In this document: in pieces, positions 24,960 to 36,189 of the stretch
Layout: each line of letters starts with the position of its first letter
How positions within the stretch are numbered: position 1 is the first letter of the stretch
Origin: Isoetes taiwanensis
Taxonomy: Eukaryota > Streptophyta > Lycopodiopsida > Isoetales > Isoetaceae
Length of the DNA stretch: 64,000 bases
NCBI GenBank assembly: GCA_021234155.1
Contig: JAJEKV010000267.1
Location: 126,001-190,000, forward strand
Direction: 5' to 3'
Position numbers and translations under genes: made by a program
The notes under the pieces: generated by a model
Told to the model about the DNA's origin: nothing
What the model saw: the letters and a program-made list of their open reading frames with translations, nothing else
Database searches by the model: none

Positions 24960-27850
24960 CTGTAGCCCGCCATATTCCCGATGGCGGGCTAACCCATCTT
25001 GAATTCAAGCAAAATGGAGGGACTAATTGTTTCCAAGAATTGCCCTCGAACCGAAATTCAACAATTTGCCCTCACCAATTTTGCAATACACGTAAACGGG
25101 ATAGATGAAACCCAATTCCCTCCCCCGCTCAATTTACGTGAGCCATTGATGCAAGCAAGGAAGAGAGATCGAGGCAGAGATTGTATGCAAAGAAGGTAGC
25201 AATGAAGAAGAATTTCCCTTCTAAAGATTCGCCTTCAAAGAAGAATAAGAAATTGAGACCGAAAGTGACAAGAGAACAAGAGAAATTTCAGGAGAAATTT
25301 ATGAAGTATTCAACCAAATTAGTACAAATGTTGATGACAATGACAAAGGCCGTGATCCTTGACAGTCTTCTTTGGAGGGCAAGGGATTTACCAATTGCTT
25401 CTATAAAGAAATCTAAGCAAAAGTTACTATGGCCGAAAGCAAATGGTGAAGAATTTGAAGGAAACAATGCAAGAACATAAGTTTGCGAGGAATCATGACA
25501 TGCTTCGCAAGGAAGTCCACCCCGATAATGGCGAAGCAGTACAAATGGTGTCAAGCCATTGAATAAAGCGTATGGCCGATTGTTTCAAGATTCCCTTAAA
25601 AACAATTTCAAATGCTTTTCAAAGAAGGGTGCAAGTTAACAAAGGGAAGGATCTTGGTCAATGCCCGTGAGGAGGAAGCGGATGGATAGCATGTTAGATT
25701 ACAATAGAGAAGTCATTTATCAAGTTCCGGACGAAAATACAAGAGTTTCTCCATACAAGAAAGACGGAGAAAGTATGTATCGAGACAGAATAAAGATGGA
25801 ACATCCAATTCACCTTCTTGAAGTCAGCCAAGTAAGTATTCATCCCCACTTGACGGTTCATTATATGTAGCATTTATTTGGCATTCACATTCGATTTCCC
25901 CAAGTAGCTTGCAATTCTACCTCAGGTTTAGAGAGGAGAATCCTCAAATCAAAATTGCATTGCGACTTTTGAGAGGTTGAAACCGAGTTTTGTAAGGAGG
26001 ATGCATGAGAGGCATACATGCCGTTTGCATCTACCACTTGAAATTTGAATACATCATGCAGGATTGAACAGGCCGAGAAAATCGGGTGGAGTTCATGACA
26101 ATTGCAACCGCCATTTGGAGATTTGTGGCCCTCGGCCTTTAATGTGCAGCCAAGGAACATACAATCAAGTGCACCCGTGGATTTATGGAGACAAGTGGTC
26201 CGCAAAGAAAAGGTGATGATGAGGAGTGGTTTGATCATAACCGCTTGATGTTGGCGGTAAAAAAATGTGGGTTGGATAGAATTAGAAAAATGTCCACAGG
26301 AAATGGATGGCACGGGTTCAAGACTAGTTACTTGGAAGACATTTGAAAAAGCAACCCGTGGACCGAGACGTAGAATTGTGGATCCAAGAAAGGCTTTGAG
26401 GTACAAACTGCCTTGAGATTAGTACGTAAGGAGAGAAGTCCCAAAGAGTTTCAAGAGGAAGTGAAGAAGGTAATATCAGATTTTGTTCCACACAATTACA
26501 TAGCACATTGGCAGGCCAATCAGTTTAAACAGTGTGTGTCATCATTTCCAGAAGATACAATTGTATCTGTTATTGACTTTGCAGAAAATTACAACATCAA
26601 GATCCGCATCGAGCCCAAACCAATGTAACCGCATATAGATCAAGTTTCTATACTTGTTCACATAACATATAGACATGATAAAAGTGCTGATATTCCCGTT
26701 CCTCCTAAGTGCATGTAAGAAGACCGGCCCAAAGAAGAAAAAAAAGAAACGTAAGGTTGGAGCAGATCAGAATATACTCAACAATGGTAGGAAGATCATA
26801 AAAGAGACTCACTTTTACATTTCTGATGATAAAGTGCATGACTCATTATTTGTGGAACACTGCCTACAAAAGCATGTTGCATGGCTTAAGGAACGTGAAA
26901 TAGAGTATGAGAAGCATTGGGTTTGAAGTGATGGTCGCTCATCACAATTCAAGTCAGGTGAAAACCTTTTTTTTTTTTTTAGGCGTGTACTTCACAATCA
27001 ATGACAAGGAAATAGTGTGGAACTACTTTGCCACCTGCTCATGGTAAAGGTGAACATGATGGTGCAGTGTTTGTTATCAAAAGGTCGCTAAGTAAGGAAC
27101 AACTCAAACCCAATGGTGTGCAACTGAGGTACGCTAAAGATATTGTAAAATTTCTCAGGTACATATTTCCCCAGCCTACCGCTTGATGAAAAGATGAGAT
27201 TAAAAGATATTTTTGGGAAATTAAACCGCTGTTGTGGCAAACATGGAAGAATATGAAATTGAAACACCTCAAAGGCACAAAAGAAGATTCATCAGATCGC
27301 ACTGGCCGTAGAGGAGTAGACCAAACAAAGCTTGCTCATAAATGCCCTGGCATGTTTTATCGCTTGTTTTGCATGGATCGTAATTGGGACTCCCCGCATC
27401 AATATAGGTAGATTTGGAAAGTGGGAGGTAACCTGACTTAAAACCAGGAGTTGAGAAGAAAAAGGAGACTCTTGAACAAGCCAATGAATGGATCAAGAAT
27501 TTGGTAGAGGTAGGTGACAATTTTGCAAAGGAATGCGGAGGTAGACAACTCGGAGGGTGTGGACTTCTACATCCTCAAGTGCAACGTAACCCAAATGCAC
27601 ACTTGAAGATTCATACAAAGATGGATGGGGGCAAAAATTTGAGTGCATGAGGTTATCTTAAGTGGGTTGGGTAATTTCAAGTACATGTTGCTCACTAAAC
27701 AACCCAAGCCTCCGCCGTACCATGTGGTAAGATATCCTAAAATTGATATGGAAAAATAGAAGGCAACATGTATTGCAATTTCACAGAGACCCATGAAAAA
27801 AATTATGGCCAGCCTCCCAATAACATTGTAATTTTTTTGACACTTAACTA
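24960..27850 (+). pseudogene. Transposon-like protein with DFAENY / SDG / HGKG motifs
   Basis: A Lys-rich N-terminal part (25181-25480) leads, across breaks, to a core at 26413-26628 with PHNYIAHWQANQFKQC and VSVIDFAENYNIKIR. Then come ETHFYISDDKVHDSLF and HWV-stop-SDGRSSQFKS (26.8-26.96 kb), and AHGKGEHDGAVFVIKRSL with YAKDIVKFLRYIFPQP (27.04-27.18 kb). I know this order, (V/M)DFAENY ... SDGxxxQFK ... GHGKGxxDGAGAxxKR, from uncharacterised transposon-like proteins in plants and animals. Two or three invariant Asp would fit a DDE-type nuclease, but that function is inference. A T13 run before AG at about 26970 interrupts the frame and could be a short intron. Stops and shifts mark it as dead. 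It sits between the two halves of the Helitron. Confidence 0.65.
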
Positions 27851-28784
27851 AATTGATGTTATTCTTTTTCAAGTGATTTGTTGTTCCAAAGACCTAAGCA
27901 CGTAAGCACATATTTTTATATATATATTAATAATAGTGAGGATGCACAAGGGTGGTGTGCATGGACACGCATTTCGATTTGAAGATTGAATTGTTGTTTA
28001 TAAGAATGTAGATTTGTGACATTAGAATAAGATTCAATTATTTATTTTGGTACCATCACTATCCCAACATTCTTGGCAAAATTATATTGTCAAGGCATTT
28101 CTCGATGTGACATGTGTCAATTCGACCGGTCATAACGGGCCATTTAAGCCCGGTTACTTAATTAATTGTTCAAGCGCAGGGAGGTTTTTCGTATAACCGA
28201 CGCTACTTAAGCATAGGATTTAAGCAAGAGGTTTCTGCCTTAAGCTCTTCTCCATCGCCACGCCCGCCTCCTCCTCCTCAAGACTCCCCCAATTCCTCCA
28301 AGATTCGGCATGAAGCGCAGCATGCAAAGTGAGGGAGCCTGAGGTCACCCTCAAGAGGCGCTTAGTAAGCCAAGAGGTGTTCCCTCCACTCTTCCCGCCT
28401 CGGGGTTCTTTGCCTCCTCTCACGCCTCCTCTCCCCGCCCACTCTACGCCTCGGCTTGAAGAGGATTCTTCGATTCCGATTCTCATCTTCCCATTCCTAT
28501 CAAAATGAGGAATCAGAAATGTCTTCCCCAGAATATGTCACCGCTGTTTTGCAGGATGGGTGGGCTAAAGCGAAGAAGAAGACGAGTCCAGAGAAAGACT
28601 AAGAAGAAGAAGAGGAAGACTTAAATTGAAGGCTAAATGGCCGATTTGGAGGAGTTCGTGGCCCTTGAAGGTATGCATGTTTCATTTGTTTTCTCAGAAT
28701 CAATTTTTCATTTTCATTTGTTTAATTTTTCATTTTCATTTGTTGCGTGATGGAGAATGAAGATGCGTAAGGTATGAAGATGAA
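27851..28784. other. No clear gene; possible promoter/5' end region
   Basis: 28220-28486 is GC-richer and holds a minus-strand frame of low-complexity Arg/Gly/Glu. On the plus strand 28519-28600 encodes MSSPEYVTAVLQDGWAKAKK and soon stops, followed by an AAG|GTATGC donor-like site near 28670. This could be the 5' exon of a lost transposon gene. Confidence 0.3.
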
Positions 28785-28905
28785 GAAGACACCCCCAGAG
28801 AAGACACCCCCAAGACACCCTCAAGACACCCCTTGAAGACACCCCCCAAGACACCCCCTTGAAGACACCCCTTGAAGAAGACACCCCCCTGTAGAAGACA
28901 CTGGC
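28785..28905 (+). repeat. Minisatellite, GAAGACACCCC unit
   Basis: About nine irregular copies of (GA)AGACACCCC(C) separated by CTT or GAG variants, giving strong strand asymmetry (no G runs on this strand). Confidence 0.92.
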
Positions 28906-29503
28906 TCGAAGGGGCCTAATTTTTTGTAAAAAAATTTTGTATATCCAGCCCGAGGGCCTTTTTTTATAAGAAATCTTGTTTCCATCAAACTTTTTTGTAT
29001 CTTTGTTTCTATCTTTGTCTCTATCAAAGTTTTTTGTTTCTCTATCAAATGTTATTTTTGTCTATCTATCAAATTTATGAAGTTCAATTCTCGGTGGCCA
29101 TCCAGATTCTCGCTTTGAATGTAACAAATGCTCTAGCTCTTTAATTAGTTTCAAACACTAAGCATTTTAATCAGTTTCAGCAGTGCCAGTGAGTAAGCAC
29201 TGGAACACACGAGCACTTATGCAATAAACAGCTAGCATTTTAAACAGTTATATAGCTTAACAATAAGCACTGCACCTTAACTGCATGACAGTAAGCACAT
29301 GATGACATTAACACTTCTGCTAGCGTTAAGCAACTACATAAAAGTAATCGTCCAGCGCATGACAATAAGCAAGATTCCGCCATTAGGACTCATACCAGAC
29401 TAGCACTTGCGTGCAATTTTTTTTTTTTTTAAGCACTTGATAAGTTTTAAGCATCCCTTGCAAACAAGACATTGAAGTAGATATAAACAATTATAGCAAA
29501 AAC
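28906..29503. other. No recognisable gene
   Basis: AT-rich with T-rich runs at 28918-29060 and a T12 run at 29418-29430. Probably the 3' flank of the minus-strand gene that follows. Confidence 0.5.
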
Positions 29504-30340
29504 TTATAGACAAGTCTGCATTGAACTACATAAACAATATAGCAAAAACATTCTTAAATTAAGATAAAGATGGTACATGAAAAGTGTAGGATTCCTTGGC
29601 CTAAATAAATGACAAACAGGCCAATAATCATGGAGAATGACAACACCATAAACCTTCTCCATTCCTCCTTCACAAACTCCAAGAGAATCTGCAATTGTTT
29701 TCCGTAAAAGTCTTTCCAAGCATAGCTTCATAATCTTTCTATCCATCTTAGGCCAAGGCTTGTATCTCAGGTGTGTTCTTCACCATTAACTTCATTTTTT
29801 CCTCGGTCTTGGCCTCAAGAAGTATTTCTTCTATCTTTGGGGTGAGTAATTTGTTAGCACTTCATCATAGACATCCATCTTGAATGCGGGTACCATGAAA
29901 TTTCCAGGGACTGCTAAGGTAAGACTTGTATAATGAATCATCAAGAAGCAAAGTCTTACCTTTGAATCTTGGGTACGACTCATATATTTTCCCAAGTGGC
30001 TTCATCATGACTGACAGACCCGGGTTTGTTAGGGGGTGGTGAAAACGGGTCCGCACACATTTTTTCCGTCCCCCATACAAATTGAAATCCGTCCCTCAAA
30101 TCTGGACATAGTACTTGTAAAAGACATCTTCCACATTAGAGAGTTGCATTGATGACCATATACCAACACAACACTTCAGAATAAAGTCTTCAAGAAGAAC
30201 ATTGCTTCCGGTGCGAATATCACTTTCTTTCTCGCTAGTGTATGTCATTGTCAATCTCGCTTCCAAGCCGTATGTGTTCATTTGCACCAAATGTTTTTAC
30301 CAACACACCATTAAAATCCAAGACAATGAGTTTACCTTTT
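29504..30340 (-). pseudogene. NLI/FCP1-like phosphatase-domain protein (HAD fold), broken
   Basis: Minus-strand reading gives, in order and across two frameshifts, GKLIVLDFNGVLVKTF (30335-30280), RTGSNVLLEDFILKCCVGIW followed by SSMQLSNVEDVF (30220-30120), FHHPLTNPGLSVMMKPLGKI and FKGKTLLLDDSLYKSYLSSP (30050-29920), then a 29746-29504 tail. This order (DxDGxL-type motif, VGxWSS, LxxDDSxYK) is that of NLI-interacting-factor/FCP1-type phosphatases and the plant TIM50-like family. The first motif reads DxN instead of DxD, a change seen in plant relatives and expected to weaken or abolish catalysis. Location between Helitron halves suggests capture by, or carriage in, a transposon. Not functional in this copy. 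Confidence 0.78.
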
Positions 30341-30540
30341 CTTTGCCAAATCAATATTTAGTAATGCGTTGGAACATCCCGAATACCTACACAACAGGAA
30401 TTACTACATGAATAAATAGATAAAGATGAAAATGAAAAATGGGTTGAATGTGGAAACCTTTCTGTATCAACAGCAGGATTCTCTGACCTAACAGATTCAA
30501 CTGGTAATCCTACAGTGAATGCAACAAAAGAAAATCAATA

Positions 30541-32415
30541 ATATTCATTGTTTATTTCTGGGCTTGCCCAGCAATGCCCACACTGACCCATTGTTAAGGG
30601 CAGCAATCACTTGTTGAACATCGGGCTCACCAAAACACGAGGGCCTCGATTCTCGCATTTTCTTCGTAACACACTTCGATAGGTGTGGTGTCATGATTGA
30701 GACTGCTTCTGCATCTTTTGCATAGCTACTTCTTGTTCTCTTTCTTGTAGCCGAACAACTTCTTTGCTATCCTCCGACTTACCCCTCTTTGTTCTTCTCC
30801 GTTTCCTTTTGGCAAATATTCACCCAAGTTGCCCTCATCCGATGGAATTACTCCCTCAACTTCCTTAGGTGCTTCAAGGTGTACAATCGGGATTCTGTTT
30901 TTCCACAACTGTGCCGTGGTTTACAACCGTGCCGTGTGTTTACAACCGGTCTTTGTGTTTACGACTTCTTCTATAGCTTCTGGACACCTTCTTGGGTGGT
31001 GGTGGTGGTTCTGTTTGTTGCATTCAAATCGGTCACAATTGATTGTACTCCTATAGGACTTTGCGGGTGTTGTGCATCTTCAAATGGCACCATTGTCCTT
31101 CTTTTGAACCCCCGAAGGTGAGACCTCAATGCGCAGGATCGGATTAACACATCCTTTTTTGGTGTACTATTTGAAGCACCCGCAACATGGCCAAAAAACC
31201 TAGCTCGTCAAATACACCCTCGGCACCTTTCAGGGGCAACCATGAATACATTGTCCTCCTCTCAACAATGAACAACAAGCTATATGATACTCATGTTGGC
31301 AATTCGGTGCTAAACTTAACCTCAGAAGCTTTAGTGAATTCGGACCACATGCCGAAAGCATGTATAAAATGGATCTTCCACTAACAACTTATCTCAGTAT
31401 AATAGTAGAGATGCTAAATGTTGCGTGAGTATCCATTTTCAGCTTCCACAAATTGTTTATGTAGAAATGCGAAGTCTCGTTCTTCTTCGAGAACTTTTAA
31501 CTCCTCCTCAAGTTTGAGTTTACGTTTGACCCGCTCATTAACAGATGTAGGGTTCATTGCTTTTGTACCTTGTTCCCGTGCCAAGTTTCCATCCTGACAT
31601 CTGCTCCAAATCTTTAATTTACGCCTCCAACTCACGGTTTGGATTAAGCTTGAACTCCTCCCTGTTTTGTAGCCAAATCATTTGTGGCCTGTCTTAAACC
31701 ATTTCTCACCTCTTCCAACATCATTTTCTCAGAATTCAGAGGCCTTCTCATTGCCTTTCAGCTCACTTCCCTCGCCCAGATTCTTTGTGATAAGTAAAAC
31801 CGATTTTCCAATCTCGTGTCTTCGCATTCTCTAAGGTTTTTATGTTTTCATCACATGCACCGATCTCATTTGATCCATTTTTGCCACCTTTGGCTTTGCC
31901 TTCATTTCGATTTTCCTAACATGTGCTACAACATCCGCCTCCATTTTTTACTTGTCTATTGTTGTGGTATCTTTGGCATTGCCGCGACAAATGGAGCCGG
32001 TTTATTTTGTGTTCCTCGATGCAAGTACTTGATCTAGTGCAATTTTCAAACGCGAAAAGCAAGGGCCGGTTGCTTTCTTACTTCTTTGTTGTGATAATTT
32101 TTGTATATTTTTCGCAGAAAGTGTTTCCAACTTCTCTTGAAGATGCTCCTTTGCACAAAGTGCCATTTTATCTTTTCCTTGTTCAACTTCTTTGTTCAAA
32201 CGTAATCCCAATCTCGGATCCGTGACATTATTTTCCAACCAAGCTTCTTCCTCATGGGGCTTCACCCCCGAATTGCACAGACCTCTGATGCTATGAAAAT
32301 CATCCGCGCTCCATGCCTCCATCATCAACAGTGAAACACTGATCTGAGTTTTCACGCCCAGGGGAAAAGGAGGGAGAAGGGCGTGACGGGCTTCGACATC
32401 CGCGAGTTTCAGCAC
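30541..32415 (-). pseudogene. N-terminal part of the same minus-strand gene (coiled-coil, charged)
   Basis: Upstream of the phosphatase domain on the same strand are open blocks of charged, protein-like sequence. They are 32002-32415 (137 codons; ends in AKEHLQEKLETLSAKNIQKL), 31414-31635 (VKRKLKLEEELKVLEEERDF, a strong coiled-coil pattern) and 30726-30908 (basic, VSRRIAKKLFGYKKENKK). They are in different frames and separated by non-coding stretches. That they belong to one gene with the phosphatase domain is inferred from strand and order. I recognise no domain in them. Confidence 0.4.
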
Positions 32416-32471
32416 TTAAAGTGCTTAAACGCTTCGCCAAAAGTTGTACCCCACTAGTGATTTTACACCCA

Positions 32472-33960
32472 TGGCACTAACATCGTAGCTTTCGGATTAC
32501 AATTGCACGCTCATCTCGTAAGAGATATAATGCATGAGTTATCTACATTTGCCGATCATGAAGCTTATTTAAAAGCTGTAGCAGAGATGTCGAGCGCAAT
32601 GAACACTAATCAATTATAAGTGTATACTTATATACGAGACGAGATAAAACAGATACAGAGCAAGCAACCAATATTTGTAAATGGCAAGGCTGGTACAGGA
32701 AAAACGTTTGTTCTCAATTGTATATGTTTATTAATACGCGGGAACAAGAACATAGTGCTTCCATGCGGAACAACAGCATTTGCAGCTCTTCAATACCCAG
32801 GGGGTCGAACTGCTCACTCGCTTTTTCAAATACCAGTTGTAGAAAAAAATGTAGGCCTACATTCATTATTAGAACGGGATTCAGGAGCCGCTGAACTTCT
32901 TATTGCAGCAAAAGCGATAATTTGGGATGAATTCCCAATGGCTAATAAAGCAAATATAGAGAGTGTACACAACCTGTTGCAACATTGGTGTAAAAATAGT
33001 TCTCCTTTGGAGCAAAACACTTCATACCTTCCGGAGATTTCGTGCAAGTAGCACCGCCGTTAAGGGAGGTGGTAAAACTGCTTTGATCAATCGTCCATAA
33101 AATCATCTCCATTATGGCAAACATTTCATGTTCTAAAATTGGAACAGCTAGTACCTAAATGCGGGTGATCCCGAAGCTAATGCGATGCGTTGATAACATA
33201 GGAGAAAACTCGGCAAGAATCGACAGTTTCATTAGACATATTTAACACAACTACCAAAATTTGGGACGTTGAGAAGACTGTATCCGGTCGACATCTTGAA
33301 GAATCCAATCCATTCCTCGTCTCCTATCAACAAGCACGTCAAAGATTTCAACGAAATGCACGCTAGATAAAGTGTGTAAATGTAAAAGTAAGAAATATTA
33401 TAGCCACGATCACATCGAGGAAACGGGATGAAATCATATCGACCACCCTTATGCAACATCATTTTTTTTTTGAACAATTTCACGATTCTCGCATCCCAGA
33501 ACCACCTAACTAAACCTTAAAGTAGGAGCAATATGCCATGTTATGAAACGTCTTGACACGGAAAAAGGTCTGGTAAAGAATGCAAGAGTCATGATCACAT
33601 CAATGCATGATAAGTTCGTAATGGTAAAAGTCCTAGGGTCCAAAATAGCGTTCAAATGATTGTACATATCCTATTTCGAGACCCGACTTCTTTTTACCAA
33701 CCAGAAAATAGACCATGGACCATCCACGGGCCTTGACTACCATTACGACTAGCATATTCCACCACCTTCAATAGCTGCCAAGGATTAACGTTGGACCGTG
33801 TTGTCCTTGATTTACGTGCAAATGTCTTTGCACACGGTCAATTATATACGACCCTCACGCCAAGAGCGCTCTGAAAGAGGAAGATGTACTCATCCTCCTA
33901 TCTCCGGATAACACAACAAAACATACCGCGAATGTCGTCTACAAAGAATTACTTTGCTAG
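32472..33960 (+). pseudogene. Helitron PIF1-like helicase half, decayed
   Basis: The frame opens near 32485. 32620-33051 carries Walker A (GKAGTGKT, 32683-32706), GGRTAHSLFQIP, and Walker B (AIIWDEFPMANK). After frameshifts it continues with the C-terminal helicase blocks LKVGAICHVMKRLDTEKGLV (about 33.52 kb) and QGLTLDRVVLDLRANVFAHG with QLYTTL (about 33.79-33.87 kb). These are the superfamily-1B motifs found in Helitron RepHel proteins, which unwind the donor strand during transposition. Strand and order match the Rep half at 20.8-24.8 kb, so the two are best read as one element split by 7.7 kb. Several stops and shifts make it inactive. Confidence 0.88.
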
Positions 33961-33967
33961 CTAGCCA

Positions 33968-34141
33968 AGTTTTTTTTTAATTATCACATCATATATCCAG
34001 GTGCTTGCAATTTCTTCAATTATGTTTGCCTAAATCCTTTTCTATGTTTTTTTTTAATTATCACATCATATATCCAGGTGCTTGCAATTTCTTCAATTCT
34101 CTTTTACAAAGGTACGTTTGCCTAAATCCTTTTCTATGTTA
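33968..34141 (+). repeat. Direct repeat just after the Helitron helicase
   Basis: A unit (poly-T, then AATTATCACATCATATATCC, GGTGCTTGCAATTTCTTC, GTTTGCCTAAATCC) occurs twice in tandem. The second copy has 16 extra bases (CTCTTTTACAAAGGTA). Related sequence occurs at 49216-49330. Confidence 0.88.
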
Positions 34142-35208
34142 ACTAGAACGTGAAATTTTGCATGCTCCGCATTACTTATGTACGTGTGGAATTTGTAGAT
34201 GTCATAGAATGTTATAGATGGCATCACGTCGATCCTTTGGAGGAACGCCGGTGACAATGGCATAGATGCATGTGCACATGTATGCGTTAATTTTGTCGAT
34301 TTTGAAAATGGATATGATATTAAATTTGGGATCTAAGCTCACCCCAATTTTCTTTGCGCTCTAAGAAAGCATGCCTGTGAAGAGAGGCGGAGGTCATTCA
34401 AGGTCTAAATAAATGAGTTGGCATTGTTTACCTCTTTATAAGTTTTAATATAGTACGGAGTAAATGTTGGTCTAGCAATGTATGGCCAATTCACCAAGAT
34501 AGATTGCACCAGTAATTCTCGGTCACTTTTCGTGAATCACAATGTAGCCATTTATAGATAAAGAGGGTGATACTCTTGATACAACTGCAAGGGGCAAAAC
34601 ACTTAAAGCATAACGCTTTCTAAAGCATGTTGATCGCCTATCAACCAGCATCATGATTATTTTTTTGGTATTTACTACAGACAAATCCATTTAGAGTTCA
34701 ATGGATTGCTCAATCCAACAAAAATCAATACTTAGATATATTTGAGGGCAACTGTCAAAAAATGCAAAGGATCTATACAGTACTTAGTTGCCTCCCATTC
34801 TTCATGTTTCTTTTCATTTTTAATAAGTTTTCAAGATAATGAGGTTATTATTACATGAACAAAAGAGATTAGCTATCTAGGTTTTTGTTTTCTCCTGCCC
34901 TTTTGCCTGTTCGACTACTTTTCTGCTTGCTATCTAGGTTTTTGTTTTCTCCTGCCCTTTTTGCCTGTTCGACTATTTTTCTGCTTTCTTACTTGTTGCA
35001 CCTTCTTACTTGAAATTATTTTGCATGCCCATATAAAGAAACGTGCGGCTCATGTTTTTGGTGCAGTCATGTTTTTGGTGCAGATATAAGCTTCGGAGTT
35101 TAGGCTGAAGTATCCCCGTCCTCTAACAACTTGACCATATACTCTTCCTATGCTGATCAATAATATGGTTGTATACGTAATTATTCTCAGAAGTTATCAT
35201 AGGCATAT
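34142..35208. other. No recognisable gene
   Basis: AT-rich sequence with the tandem pair at 34872-34986 and a small CATGTTTTTGGTGCAG duplication at 35052-35085. Confidence 0.55.
34872..34986. repeat. 57-base tandem duplication
   Basis: Two near-identical units starting GCTATCTAGGTTTTTG at 34872 and 34929, differing by one added T and one substitution. Confidence 0.95.
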
Positions 35209-35216
35209 ATTGCGTC
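35209..35216 (+). repeat. Candidate left target-site duplication of the hAT element
   Basis: ATTGCGTC directly before GGGGATAGG. The right flank reads ATTGCGCT at 45626-45633, so six of eight positions agree. hAT elements make 8-base duplications. Confidence 0.5.
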
Positions 35217-35640
35217 GGGGATAGGTTCAATACTGTATACGTTTTATACGCAATACGTATTTTTCGTTTGATACGGCACAAATTTGACGTTTAATACGTC
35301 AAAAATACGGCAAAAAATTTCTATGTCGAAAACTTTCGGCGAAAAGTTTAAAATACTATTTCAAACGTTGAAGTCCGGGTTCACAAAGTTTAAATAGTAT
35401 TTTTCGCCATTTTAACCGCATATAGTTTCAGCGAGCGAATAGACCGCTTTGTTTTACGCGAAAACATCTTCGCGTCTAAACGGTCAAGGTTCGCTTCACG
35501 CGAAACTATTTGCCAGGCGAAGTTTAAAACAACTGTTTAAACTTACGCGAAGATGTTTTCAGCGTAAAGTTTAAACGGTTGTTTTAAACACGCCGAAACT
35601 TTGCAAAGCATCTTGGGCCTTTTGCTAAGGGAAAAAACTT
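35217..35640 (+). repeat. hAT left terminal and subterminal region
   Basis: Starts GGGGATAGG. Contains repeated TATACG/ATACG words and, from 35330, many GCGAA, TTCGC and GTTTAAA-type words in both orientations, including a longer inverted pair around CGCGAAAACATCTTCGCG and CGCGAAGATGTTTTC. Clustered subterminal motifs are typical transposase binding sites in hAT elements. Confidence 0.7.
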
Positions 35641-36189
35641 TTTGCGCCTAATTGTTGGGTCTATTTTGTGCGGGTGAAATATTATATATAAGGAAAAATT
35701 GTTTAGCTCTAGAATTAGCCTCGAGCGTTGACTACCGGGTTGAGTCCACATACTCTTTGGGAAACGGTCGACCTTTGAGGTGTGGGTTATTGCGTGGGGG
35801 GCGGCGGAATTGTGAAGTGAGATTCCTCCTTCACGAGTTTTTCCGACCTTGGGTTCCTACCACGTTCCTTAGAGACCTATAGGTTCTGTCCTTCACTCCT
35901 TACGTTGAACCGGACGTCGATGTAACATATATCGCAGTGAGCTTGCTCCTTCGGCGTATATATAAACGTCGGCCTTTAGTTTGGACGATTAAGGAGTCTT
36001 TACCCCTTTAGCATACTAAAAGCGAGGGGCCGGTAATTTTAGATAGCGGCGGGGATGCCACTGGTCATGCATCTACATGGTGCCGCCTGCCATGCATCCA
36101 CATCCGGCCGCCCGGCGGTCATGCATCATCGTCTAGGGGTGCGCAGACCATTGCGCTTGGTCATGGGCAGGCCACGGGAGTTGGAACAA
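35641..36189. other. hAT 5' untranslated region
   Basis: No domain found. At 36055-36125 a GTCATGCATC-type word recurs three to four times. A 76-codon plus frame at 35652-35882 has no support. Confidence 0.45.

Noticed and set aside
25885-26406. Minus-strand 173-codon frame, longest in the window
   Set aside because: Antisense to the DFAENY-type gene and without any domain; a long shadow frame is the simpler explanation.
32411-32459. CACTA transposon terminus (CACTAGTG next to AGCACTTAAAGTGCT)
   Set aside because: No matching CACTA terminus or 3-base duplication was found near 24.75 kb, the other side of the insertion.
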